From Cryptomeria japonica (lineage: Eukaryota; Streptophyta; Pinopsida; Cupressales; Cupressaceae), in assembly GCF_030272615.1 (NCBI RefSeq), contig NC_081408.1, positions 605,609,673-605,669,672 on the forward strand: a stretch of 60,000 bases of DNA. Reading direction: 5' to 3'. Shown here one piece after another: positions 33,490 through 44,330 of the stretch. Below the pieces are notes generated by a model that was not told the origin of the DNA, searched no databases, and saw only the letters and a list, made by a program, of their open reading frames with translations. Position 1 is the first letter of the stretch. Each line of letters opens with the position of its first letter. A program made the position numbers and the translations under genes.

Positions 33490-34240
33490 TCCAGCCCCCC
33501 AAATATTTATCTTCCCAAACTAGACACATCCCTTCCATGTCCATGTAGATGGATCCAAAATAGAGATATGGGCAATTCTAGCACAACCTAGAGGAAACAA
33601 ATATCACCCCATAGCCATTGCACACAAGAAACTCTCACAAATGGATAACAATTATACAACAAAAAAAGAGGCCTTAGTATTGGTGTATACACTACCAAAA
33701 TTTAGACACTATTTAATCTCTACATTTACATTTTATACTCAACATGAACCACTGAATTATTGCTTAAACAAACTAGTAACACAAAGAAGAATATGCAAAT
33801 GACTGCTACTCTTTCAAGAATTTGATTTGAACCTTATGATAAAAGTAAGGAAAAACAATCAAGACCCTATCTATCTTTCTAGAATCGAAACTGAAGAACC
33901 AGATGACTATGAAGATCTCACTGGCACAAATTTGTTTAGAGTAACTATGGTATCATTAGAGGATGTACCAACTTTACTATCCACAAGAGAATTTCCACCA
34001 AGTATGTCATCGTAGGACAAGCAAACACTTCTGCAAAATTCTCTAGCTTACACATTGATTGAAGGAGACTTACATAGAATAGGGAAAGAGGATATTATCA
34101 TAAGGGTAGCCTATGAGCATGAAAGAGAAGATATACTTAGGTAATCCCACAAAGGAATATTGGTGGTCATAATTCAAGAGAACTTACCTCAAAGAAAGTA
34201 AAATTGGCAAGACATTGTTGGCTGCAACTTATGATACCCA
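33490..34240 (+). pseudogene. Ty3/gypsy pol relic: RNase H and integrase zinc-binding region
   Basis: 33515-33900 reads in one frame as a gypsy RNase H: HVHVDGSK, then YHPIAIAHKKLSQMDNNYTT, KKEALVLVYTLPKFRHYL, FTFYTQHEPLNY and YLSRIE, with one TGA near 33799. 34015-34240 follows with the start of integrase (LIEGDLHRIG, then SHKGI and, after a frame change, GGHNSRELTSKKV). RT upstream and the integrase core downstream are missing. Only about 340 bp separate the relic from an LTR start, so the core was deleted. Confidence 0.8.
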
Positions 34241-34583
34241 TGTAAGATATGGATGGAAACTAAGGGCACAAATAAAAACCCTACATACTCAAATGCAACA
34301 GCTTTAAGATCAAAGAGAAGTAATAAAGGACCAAATCAATTAAGAGAGGTAGTGAGTTTGAGGCTTGCATAGCATCCTTTGTGATACACAAAGCATAGAA
34401 CAAAAAATACAAATGAAATCCACTATACCAAAAGCCAAATGCCTTCTACCTCAAGTCCAACAAGAAAAATCCCAATGAAACAATAGCACTATTCGACTCA
34501 AAGAGATCTAAAAGAATATTTTGTCTACAAATTAAGTCTTTTTGCATGTCTTGTGGATAAGACACAATTTTGAAAGGGGGCGA
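34241..34583 (+). other. Remnant 3' internal region of the gypsy relic with polypurine tract
   Basis: No domain is readable. It ends in TTTTGAAAGGGGGCGA (34568-34583), a polypurine tract directly before a TGTTGGC LTR start. Confidence 0.5.
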
Positions 34584-34840
34584 TGTTGGCAAAGATATAC
34601 CAAAAGACAAAATAGAGATGATGAGGAAGCAAAAGCCATCACAAGGTGCCACAAATGGAATGTAGATCCCAAGGTCGACAAGTCCATTAGTATTAGGTGC
34701 ATATTATAAGGGAAAAATTCCAAATAGTATGTATATAAATGAAAAGACGTAAGAGATGAGAAATAAGAGAGATAGAATAGGAGATTTGATAGGCATGAGA
34801 AGTATATAAATCAACATCATTCTTTTCTTTTTTAAATAAT
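34584..34840 (+). repeat. LTR fragment of the gypsy relic
   Basis: Starts TGTTGGCAAAGATATACC after the polypurine tract. TATA-like boxes GTATATAAATG (about 34724) and AGTATATAAATC (about 34801) lie inside. The 3' end is not defined. Confidence 0.5.
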
Positions 34841-34845
34841 TTGAA

Positions 34846-35262
34846 CGTCATCGGAATTCCGACAGGCGTACTATATTCTCGATGACATTGGCTCGTCAGA
34901 TGGGTGGCAGAAGACCGTCAGAATTTCAACGGTAAAGACTGACATGTCCGACGGACATGCTATATGCCCGATGGTACTGGCTCATTAGATGGGTGCTAGA
35001 TACCGTTGGAATTCCAATAGGAAAGAGTAACACATCTGATGGGCGTTCTATATGCCCGACGACATTGGCTCGTCGAAATGGCAGTCGTGTTCACTGTCAG
35101 AGGTGTCCTGGTGTCCGTCGGAATTTCGACGGCCTTGAGTAATGTTGGAACATCTGATGACAAGTTTTCAACAATGCTTTTGGTCGGTTGCCTGACGAAA
35201 TGCAGTAAAAAATTTGACGAAATACCGTCAGAATTCAACCCCAAATGTACTAGTGATATAGG
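34846..35262. repeat. Degenerate tandem repeat with a palindrome in each unit
   Basis: The motif CTATATGCCCGACGACATTGGCTCGTC recurs in variants near 34870, 34970 and 35048. Palindromes built as CCGTCGGAATTYCGACGG occur at 34851-34862, 34915-34932, 35006-35017, 35115-35132 and, decayed, near 35225. Arms vary (TCGGAATTCCGA, TTGGAATTCCAA) while symmetry is kept. The unit is ~70-110 bp. Frames in it are not credible genes. Confidence 0.7.
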
Positions 35263-35267
35263 GTAAC

Positions 35268-36113
35268 TGTTGGCAAGAGACACCGTTTCGGTGAATATTG
35301 ATGCATGAAAAATGCTTAGGAGTTGTCATTGATGGAAAATCCCTTCAAAAATCATATCTGATACATGTAGATTTGATTTACCGAAAGTTGCATTGTTCAT
35401 TAGGCATAAGTTTGGAAGGTGGAATACAGTAACCAACATAGTATGAGTTAATGTGTAGATCTTGATTTTGGTTGCATAATTTTGGTTGTGATAGTAGAGG
35501 TAGTTGATTCAAGGTTTGAGGCATCATTTTTTGTAATCCTGATATCCGGTGTTAATTCATGAGCAAGATTGATGGTCCGATATCTGGTAATCCAAGAAGA
35601 ACAGAGTTGTTTTGGTGTAACGCGTGATGCAGAATCTTTGGGTTGATTTCCATGATTGGTTTTGAGTTCGAGGAGATTGGGCCGACTTGTGGGCTTCCTA
35701 TTATCATTTTGTCTGGGTCCACATATGGATTTGTGATCCGACTTATTGGTTACACATTTCATGTTGTTTGTTATGTGGTTTTTGGAAGCCGACATGGGAA
35801 TTGATTTATTGTGTTGATGCAGATATATAAGATCAATTTGGTTGAGCATTTTGTGAGATGAGATGAGTGTGAGAAGTCTACACGAGTGAATGTGAAAATT
35901 TTGGTAAATGTGATTGAATGTTTTAGTGCTCCGGTATATGACAGAGTAGGAAGACAAAACAGCTGCAGAAGACTGATTGAGCCTAAGTGGAACTGCTATT
36001 TGGCATATGCAGATGTTATTATCTAGTTTAGTCATACTTGTAATCATTTGCAAGGCAATGATCCTTCCTCTGGGTTGTAGCCCTCTTATGTATTTGAGTA
36101 GTGAGTTCTAGGT
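35268..36113 (+). repeat. 5' LTR of X, first part
   Basis: Colinear with 47904-48770 of the 3' LTR. It is interrupted at CTAGGT by element Y and resumes at 42417. Confidence 0.92.
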
Positions 36114-36988
36114 TGTTGGCATTATATACTCAGATGAGAATAGTTGATGTTGTCATTGATGGCAACGAACTGGTAACATGGTTCACAGGTTACACCAGCA
36201 ACAAACATCATCTACTGGCACCGACAGTTACAACAAGCTTACTCACACCGACATCCAGTCTATATCAACAAAAGATCTTATTGGTACTCCAAGCCGACAT
36301 GGAAATTATATTGTTTTGTATTGTAATTATATTGTATAGCCGACATGATGTAATATAAAGACTCATATATGTATGAGATCTTGTAGGTCATTTTCTAAGT
36401 ATGAAAGGAATGTAATTAGGTAATGAATGCAAGTGGTATATGAGAGCGAATAATTGTATATGAATTATGATGTAATTATTTTATGAGCGAATAAGAGCAG
36501 AGAAGAGAAAAGCAAGGTTTATGGCAGAGGTATCTAACAGAGCTTAAACCGATACTAAATCCAATATTGCAGATGCTATTTTGAGCAATACATTGTCATT
36601 GGATTTAACCATCCAATTGTGTAGTTAGTGTGACTCCATTTTTGTGATTGAGAAGTGAGCTCTAGGCTATTGGCCTTCCTACATGTGAAAACCCCTATTC
36701 TATAGGTAATATTTATTCATATTGGCCAGTAAGTAAATATTGTGGGTCACAAATCCCACCGAGGTTTTTCCCTTACCGGGCTTCCTCACCAAAATATTTG
36801 TGTTATGGTGTGCATTGATGGTTATACTGTTATTTCTCTTTATTGCATTATTATTTTCTCACCGGTATATTAATTTAGGTTATAAAGTTGCAAACAAGTT
36901 TAAATCTTAGGGTTACCGGTTAGACATTGATTCACCCCCCCCCCCCCCCCCCCCCTCAGTGTCTTTGGGATTGATCAAGTATCTTACA
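36114..36988 (+). repeat. 5' LTR of Y
   Basis: 875 bp. It carries CTCATATATGTATGAG (about 36362), an almost perfect palindrome kept in all Y and W LTRs, and a C-run of about 22 near the end (36937-36955). Confidence 0.95.
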
Positions 36989-36990
36989 AT

Positions 36991-37002
36991 TGGTATCAGA
37001 GC
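36991..37002 (+). other. Primer binding site of Y
   Basis: TGGTATCAGAGC. The leader that follows (CTAGTCCTCTATTTGCAGAAG) matches that of element A with few changes. Confidence 0.93.
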
Positions 37003-37059
37003 CTAGTCCTCTATTTGCAGAAGCCTAACAACTTGAGGAATATTTTGAAACTGGTACCG

Positions 37060-38134
37060 ATGGAAAGTTTGAGACAACAGTTGGAAGGAGCTCTTGAAGA
37101 TTTTGATGTAGAAAAATTGAAGAATATCAAACTGGAAGATGAACTCAAAACTGCTCAGGAATTCATCAAAGCACTTCAAGATAACCTCGTTATAGCAAAG
37201 AATAAAAGAAAAGAATTACATGTGCAATTGCAAAATCAAGATGATGAAGAAAAAAAACTCTTAGAGATATTGCAGAGAAATTGAGACAAGAGAACAGTAA
37301 CATGAAGAATGAGATGCAAGATTTAACCATGAGACTATGCAAGGATATTGAAGATACAAAGAGGAATGAAGCAGATTTGGCCAGAAGACTTAATGAAAGA
37401 TCAAATGAATCTCAAAGGCTTAGTTATGAAAATAATATGCTTAAAACAGATTTGGTTCACATGCAACATGACAAAGAGGAAATTTTGAGACAGTTTAGCA
37501 CTTTGGAAAGTGATTTAGTCACTGCAAATGAATACAAAGACAAATTCAAGAAAAGTTCAGATAATCTTGATGATATGCTGAAAAGTCAGAAACCTGATGG
37601 AGAAACAGTTGGACTTGGATTTGAACATGGAGAAAGTTCTGGGACTATAAACCATCATGATCACAGCAAATCGGTAAGGCAACCTAATACTTATAAATTC
37701 AATGGGAAATGTTTTAATTGCAATAAATTTGGTCATAGAGCAAATCAGTGTAGATTTAGGAATATTAGAATACAAACTTACCCACCGGTCAATGTTCCAA
37801 ATGCAATAAAAATGGTCATAACTTAGACAATTGTAGAATGAATGTGAAATGCTATGTTTGTGGTAGATTTGGACATTTATCTAATCAATGCAGAACTCAA
37901 ACCAGTCAAGGTTATGGAAAGGCTATTCAGAGAAACAATGTAACTTGTTATCCATGTAACATGATTGGGCATATTGCAAAATTTTGTAGAAGTAAGATTG
38001 TGCTGACGAATAATAAAAGATCCAATAACAAAGGCAAAGAAAAGGTGACTGAAATCAACCAAGAATTTTCTAAACAATGGATTTGGAAGAGAGATCAAAG
38101 AATTGATCAATCTGTCTCTGCACCGATAGAATAG
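37060..38134 (+). pseudogene. Y ORF1: coiled-coil protein with zinc knuckles
   Basis: The start is ATG 37060 (MESLRQQLEGALEDFD). About 200 residues of heptad-like Glu/Lys/Leu sequence predict a long coiled coil. A Gly/Ser hinge then leads to CFNCNKFGHRANQC (about 37712-37753), a damaged second knuckle (near 37795-37830, frame lost), CYVCGRFGHLSNQC (37850-37891) and CYPCNMIGHIAKFC (about 37948-37989), ending in a Lys-rich tail at 38134. Frame changes occur near 37281 and 37800. Four zinc knuckles in one gag-like protein is unusual; copia gag normally has one. It resembles a nucleocapsid tethered to a coiled-coil oligomeriser. I found no known capsid domain. Confidence 0.8.
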
Positions 38135-38477
38135 GGTAATCCTGCACAGACAGGAGATTCTTCATCTAACTAAGGAATAATCCTTAGGGGTAAAGCAACA
38201 AATTGAAAATCATGCATTTACCCTCGGTTGGTGGTAAGAAATTATATTTCTTCTTTACCAACAGATATATGGAGTTTTCACTTCATCAACGAAGCATTTA
38301 TTGCAGTTGTAAGTTAATTTTTGGCTATAAAGGTTCGATAACTTCTCATTTCAATTCACAAAGCATCCAAGCATTCGAAGAGAGAGAAATTGAGCAAAGA
38401 CATTCTAAAGGAAAAGCAACAAAGGTCTTTTCAGATCATTCAAGGATTTCTCAGATAAAAGGTATTTATCTTTCGCA

Positions 38478-41353
38478 ATGGCATCTTCATCTTCTATTCC
38501 CCAATTTGTAGCAAACCCTACCATTGTGGAGAACATAAAATGACCTAGACCCATTTTCAAGATCATTCCTAAGATAGCAAAACTGGATGACTCTATTGGA
38601 GCATTTTCTAGAATCTTGAAGGGAGTCACATTTGTTGAAGACCCTAGGGCATACATACATTATTACATAGAAATTTTAGGGTTCAAAGAATTGATGAACA
38701 TGTACATGAATGTAATTACTAACAAGAATGGGGTAGTCAAACCGGAACATAAGGTAGTTGAGGATTTAGGTTTCATTGATATCCTCCATATGCCAGAATT
38801 CTCAGATGAAACCGTCTACTATGTCCTTAGTAGGGTTCACGGTGAATTTATGTGGTTGGACTCAGTATTTGAGATTACCAAGGAAGCTATTAGAGTTGTT
38901 ACTGGTTTACCCTCCACCAGTTCTAGACCTAACAAGAAGAAGAAAATCCCTAACAAAGAGGTTATGAGCTTAAACGAAGCTACATATGACAACAGATCAC
39001 TCAGGATCAATGATATAAAGGATAAAAATGTTAAATTTGCTAGCATGGTCATTGGCTAAAAAGTTGGTCATACTAATAGGTTGAATTTTGTATCTAGTTC
39101 AACCATTCATAGTGCACATGAGATGATATTGAACAATGCAAAAATTGATATTTGTGAATGGTTAAAGGATGAACCATTAGAGAATTTGCATAAGATCAAA
39201 GGTGATAAGAAAGAAACCTTCAAATTTGGAAGTCTGATAGTGTGTTTAATGCTTTACTTTTCAAAAGAGATCCCCAGTATATGACATAAGGATTTTGCCT
39301 ATGATACTAGAGTTGGAAAACAGATAAAAGAGGCAATTACTGGTATGCGATCTGATGGTGATAAGTTGGTGAAAGACTACTTTAAGAATTTCCAAACTAA
39401 AATGAGACAAAGGGAAAGGATTCCCCAAAGCATTGTGGATAAATATGATAAACATATATGCTTTGTAGTGAAAAGAGATGAAATCTGGATGGAATTAGTT
39501 AGACCCAGAACTGTCTGGATTACTGAAATGGGATATGAGGTGGATTCTCACATCTTGGATTCATATGCTAAAATACTCCTAGATGCTCCACCGAAACCAA
39601 CAGAGGAAATATTTGGTAATGTTGAAACCATTGAAAGTGGTGTTGCTATGATGAAGTAGAGGAAGAAAAGAGATAAATTTATGAAAGATGCTTCTAAGAT
39701 GGTAAAAGATGTTACAAAAGGATTGATGAATCTTAATAGTTTTTGTGAGTGGTCACCGGGAGGTTAGCCTTATGGCAGGCAGAGTGAAAGAAATAGCAGA
39801 TGAAATAGTGGATTAGTGGGATATATTTTTTGTGGAAAGAGAGAAGAAAAAAGAAAAGGACAGACAGAAAATGGACAAGTCATTTACCAAGGCATATCAG
39901 AAAGACAAAGGTAAAGGGAAAATTGGAAGTGTACCTGATATCACGATCAAGGATAACCTTTCTCCACTAGCTCAGGACATCCCACCAATAACTGCAGAGG
40001 CACCAGCACAAACTGATAGTCAACCAGAAGAAAAGGCAGAGGAAAAGACACAAGATGACACTAATCCAGAGTCTAACATTATTTTTACCATGAATGTGGA
40101 CACATAACTTTAACATTGTCATGGATAAGGAAACTGCAGAGGTAAAAAGAGTTGAAGCTACAAACATTGAGGTCTCTAAGTCACCAGTAAACATTGTTGA
40201 CTCTCAACAAAATATTGAGATACCAGCTAAAGTTAAGAAAACAGATACCATCCTTGATGATAATCAACTTAACATTGAGAAATCGGTAGAAGCACAAGCA
40301 GAAGCAGTAGTGGAAAAGGGACAAGAATAGAGTGTAGTTGAATTGGCAGTCAACAAGGCAGATAGTAAGGATGATGGCAAGGGTGAAAATAAGGTTGAAA
40401 ACAAAGTTGAAAAACAGAGTGAGCATAAGGAAGAAATATTGAATAAAGAAGAGGTCAATGATGGAAACAAGACAACAAAAGTGGTTAAGGTTAATGTGCA
40501 GACATCTAGAGATGAGAAGAAACCAACTGTAGAACCTCACACTCCGCCTAGCATTTCCACCATGGATTAAAGACCTACTAATGTGACAGATGTACTTTTA
40601 TATTCCAAAAATAAAATCACTAAATGCAACGCCTTAGCATTTAAGGCCATTGATGACACTTTACCTATTTTGAAAATGATTGCACCGACATGTAAGATAG
40701 ATCATATTTTTGGATCTTTAGGTAAATTGGACACATTGTCCAAATTCATTGCTTCAAATATTCTAACTATAGATAAAATTAATGAAGAGATGTTAAGGAA
40801 AGGGTGAATAAGGAGAAAGGTGAATTCTTTGATAAGACTATTAAGGACTGCACTGTGCATATTGATTCCTTATTACCGACACTTAATTCCACTATTTTGG
40901 AATATAAAGAATTGTATAAGGAAGAATGCAAGCCTCACCACTTGACAAAGGATATTGATGAGGAGATAAGGAAAACACAAAAGGAGATTGATGATATAGC
41001 AGATAACATGATAGGTTCTATGGAACTTACTTCAGTTTTGGATCAAGAAATGGCAGTTTTTGAAGAAAAGATTGAGAAATTAGAAAAGGAAAAAGCAAGG
41101 ATAAGAATAGGCTTGGGAGCTGAAAAATAAACTTGGTCCTAGATTGGACAACCTTCTAACACAGCGGATTGAGCTGTTTAAAGAAACCATTCAAGGAGAA
41201 AGATCACCGGAGCAACAGATGCACTATCTGACCAGGATGATCCAACAGACTGAAACCATTATTTCTGATAGCACTAAATTTATGCAAAGTCTTAATCTGA
41301 ATTTAGCAGATATCTTTCAGATTGTACATAACCGATTACAGGCTTTGAGGTAG
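38478..41353 (+). pseudogene. Y ORF2: large conserved protein of unknown function
   Basis: The start is ATG 38478 (MASSSSIPQFVANPT), about 340 bp after ORF1. The N-terminal half has conserved blocks: DPRAYIHYYIEILGFKEL, VKPEHKVVEDLGFIDIL, VHGEFMWLDSVFEITKEAIR, VTGLPSTSSRPNKKKKIPN, FGSLIVCLMLYFSKEIPS, IPQSIVDKYDKHICF and RPRTVWITEMGYEVD. The C-terminal half is Lys/Glu/Thr-rich and mostly disordered, then coiled, ending NRLQALR at the TAG 41351-41353. Stops and small shifts interrupt it (for example 38539, 39057, 39284, 39657, 40328, 40801). The motif with a WLD or WLE block followed by TGLP is only reminiscent of plant-transposon-associated domains. No catalytic signature is visible. Confidence 0.75.
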
Positions 41354-41549
41354 AATTTTGAATTCTTTGACTCTTTTTGACATCCTTTGTCATTGATGTC
41401 AAAGGGGGAGTAGTAGTGTGGGAGAAAAATGGATCATTTGCTCAGGGGGGGCACTCTTACTCTTGGATCAGTTTTGGACTTCAAATTTTTTGGATATCAG
41501 CTTTTGAATTTTTCTCATGAGTGTTGCCATCAATTCCAAAGGGGGATAT

Positions 41550-42411
41550 TGTTGGCATTATACACTCAGATGAGAATAGTTGATGTTGTCATTGATGGAA
41601 ACCAACTGGTAACATGGTTCATGGGTTATAATGGCAACATACATCATCTACCAGCACCAACAGTTACAACAAGCTTACTCACACCGACATCCAATCTATA
41701 CTGACAGAAGATCTTACTGGCACTCCAAGCCGACATGGAAATTATATTGTTTTGTATTGTAATTATATTGTATAGCCGACATGATTTATTGTAAAGACTC
41801 ATATATGTATGAGATCTTGTAGGTCATTTTGTAAGTATGAAAGGAATGTAATTAGGTAATGAATGCAAGTAGTATATGAGAGCGAATAACTGTATATGCA
41901 TTATGATGTAATTATTTTATGAGCGAATAAGAGAAGAGAAGAGAAAAGAAATTTTTATGGAAGAGGTATCTGACAAAGCTTAAACTGGTACTGAATCTAG
42001 CATTGCAGATGCTATTTTGAGCAGTACATTGTCATTGGATTTAACCATCCAATTGTGTAGTCAGTGTGACTCCATTTTTGTGATTGAGCAATGAGCTCTA
42101 GGCTATTGGCCTTCCTGCATGTGCAGCCCCTATTGTATAAGTAATATTTATTCATATTGGTCAGTGAGTAAATATTGTGGGTCACAAATCCCACCGAGGT
42201 TTTTCCCTTACCAGGTTTCCTTGCTAAAATATTTGTGTTATGGTGTGCATTGATGGTTATACTATTATTTCTCTTTATTGCATTATTATTTTCTCATCGG
42301 TATATTAATTTAGGTTATAAAGTTGCAAACAAGTTTAAATCATTTGGTTACCAGTTAGACACTGATTCACCCCCCCTCTCAGTGTCTTTGGGACTGATCA
42401 AGTATCTAACA
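41550..42411 (+). repeat. 3' LTR of Y
   Basis: 862 bp, TGTTGGCATTATACACTC...GTATCTAACA, following the polypurine tract. It is colinear with the 5' copy. Confidence 0.95.
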
Positions 42412-42416
42412 TAGGC

Positions 42417-42690
42417 AGTGTGCTTGAATGCAATGCATTCCCCTTTTTGTAATATTATCATAATCCTGATCAAAGTATAATAATATTTGGGTTCAAATAC
42501 CACTTGGGTTTGACCCTTTCTAGGTTTCCACGTAAAAAATTTGGTGTTATGGTTTTGTGGTTGATTGGTTTATGTTTCTACACTTTACTTTCATTCTTAT
42601 GCATCCAATTGTTTAAGAATCAGTTTAATAAATTTTTGAATTGCAGAACACTGATTCACCCCCACCTCTCAGTGTTCATTGATTCCAACA
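42417..42690 (+). repeat. 5' LTR of X, second part
   Basis: Continues the LTR after Y and its TSD copy (42412-42416), with the poly-C tract and ATTCCAACA end directly before the primer site. It matches 48775-49048. Confidence 0.92.
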
Positions 42691-42692
42691 AT

Positions 42693-42704
42693 TGGTATCA
42701 GAGC
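42693..42704 (+). other. Primer binding site of X
   Basis: TGGTATCAGAGC, two bases after the LTR end; the same initiator-methionine tRNA type as A, Y and W. Confidence 0.92.
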
Positions 42705-42758
42705 TTAGTTCCTCAGAGGAAGACTAACAACAAGAGGAAGATCTAGAAGATTGAATCA

Positions 42759-43820
42759 ATGGACTTTGATTTGAAGAAGCAACTTACTGTGCCACTTGAA
42801 GATCTTGATGCAACTATGAAAGAGAAAAGTAGCCCAAGGAGAAGTCTGGAAGTAGCTAAAATTTTTATTGAATCTCATAAAGAACAAGTGAACACATCCA
42901 GAGAGAAGAGAAAGGAACTAATGGATAAACTCAAGGAGAAAGAAGAATAGAGCATTGGCAATCAAGCCCTACAAGACAAGACAAATGAATGTGAGAAGCT
43001 TGCTAGAGAGAATGCAGTCTTGAAGAATGAAATGTAGTCCATTGTGATGAAGCTGACAAAGGAGATTGAAGACAAGAAGAAGAATGAGGAAAATCTGACT
43101 CAGTCTTTGAAGGATAAATTTGATGAATTTTGCAGATTGAACTATGAGAATGATTAGTTGAAAATTGAATTGGTGCAATCCAAAAATGATGGGAAAGAAA
43201 TTGAAAGGCAGATCAAAATTTTGAGAGATGAACTTTCCATTTCTAATGAGTACAAAGAAAAATTCAAAGCTAGCTCAGCCAGGCTAGATGAGATGCTAGA
43301 AAATTAGAGGAGTGGAAAAGACATTCGAGGACTTGGATATGAAAAAGGAGAATCCTTTGGTTCTAGACAAAGAAATCATCAAAAGAATAAGAGAGCGTTA
43401 GTAAGACAACATAATGCTTTTAAATTCAATGGTAAATGTTTTGGTTGCAATAAATTTGATCATATGGCAAAACAACGCAAAAATAGGATAAAGAATAATG
43501 GTCCTATCTTTATTGGTCAATCTTTCAAATGCAACAACTTTGGTCATAAGTCAAACATGTGCAAAGTAGTTATGAATAATTTACAAAATAAGAGATGTTA
43601 TGATTGTGGAATGTTTGGACACATTTCGAACCAATGCAGGATGAGAAAAGATCAGATGAAGTTTAGGCCTATGCAAGGAAATGTTGTTTACTATGCATGC
43701 AACAAATTTGGTCACATTGCAAAATATTGCACAAGCAAGAATGTGAGCAAGAATGCTCTGGTAGACAAAAACAAATCAGATAAAAAGGGAAAAGAAAAGG
43801 TTGAAGAAGCCAAAGAGTAG
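42759..43820 (+). pseudogene. X ORF1: coiled-coil protein with four CCHC zinc knuckles, decayed
   Basis: The start is ATG 42759 (MDFDLKKQLTVPLEDLD), equivalent to the ORF1 starts of Y and W. A long Glu/Lys/Leu-rich coiled coil occupies the first two-thirds. Four zinc-knuckle copies follow: CFGCNKFDHMAKQ (last Cys lost), FKCNNFGHKSNMC (first Cys lost), CYDCGMFGHISNQC and YYACNKFGHIAKYC (first Cys lost). Five TAG stops stay in frame (42948-42950, then near 43036, 43156, 43306 and the terminal 43818-43820). The one near 43036 falls where Y and W have CAA for Gln, fitting C-to-T decay. It would be a nucleic-acid-binding, particle-like gag analogue without a recognised capsid fold. It is not functional. 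Confidence 0.75.
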
Positions 43821-44330
43821 AATAAGAAGATGTGGGTTAAGAAGGAATATTCAAATGCTCCGGAATGGCTCCACACTTGACTCTGGTGTTGGAACCTCAT
43901 ACGGTAACTAAGGAACTTGGCCTTAGGGGGAAGCTTTTCATAAACATTCTTAAAAACCCCTTTCAAAGATCTGTAGCCAGCTGAGGAAGGTTGCAGATGA
44001 TTGAGATTAGTTGTGCAGTTGATATTTGGAAGATTACATGCCTATCTGTGAGTCCGATGATGAATTCTTGAAGAAATAGGGTATCCAGAAAGCTTTTAGG
44101 GTTGTGTATTTATTACAACTTAAAGTTATGTTTTTAGAGGATAAAAAGGCATTTATATCATTCATTCTTCACATTGCAAACAAAGAGAAAGAGCAGGCAA
44201 GAAAGACAAACAAGATTAAGCAACGAAAACTGAGCTTGAAGTGATCCGACAAGTGATTCCTAGCATCCGATTGAAATTGAAAAGGTATTTATCTGTGTTT
44301 GAGCTATCTGTTTATAACCCTATTTTTGAA

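Larger units (their letters stand above)
36114..42411 (+). mobile_element. LTR element Y (polymerase-less copia-type) nested in the 5' LTR of X
   Basis: LTRs 36114-36988 and 41550-42411 start TGTTGGCATTATA and end CTTACA or CTAACA. The target duplication is TAGGT (36109-36113) and TAGGC (42412-42416), one mismatch. The primer site, ORF1, ORF2 and polypurine tract (CCAAAGGGGGATAT before 41550) are all present, with no pol domains. The LTRs differ at roughly one position in ten over the first ~190 bp by eye, so the insertion is old. Confidence 0.92.

Noticed and set aside
35448-36053. 201-codon minus-strand frame
   Set aside because: It lies within the X LTR, antisense, and has no recognisable domain.
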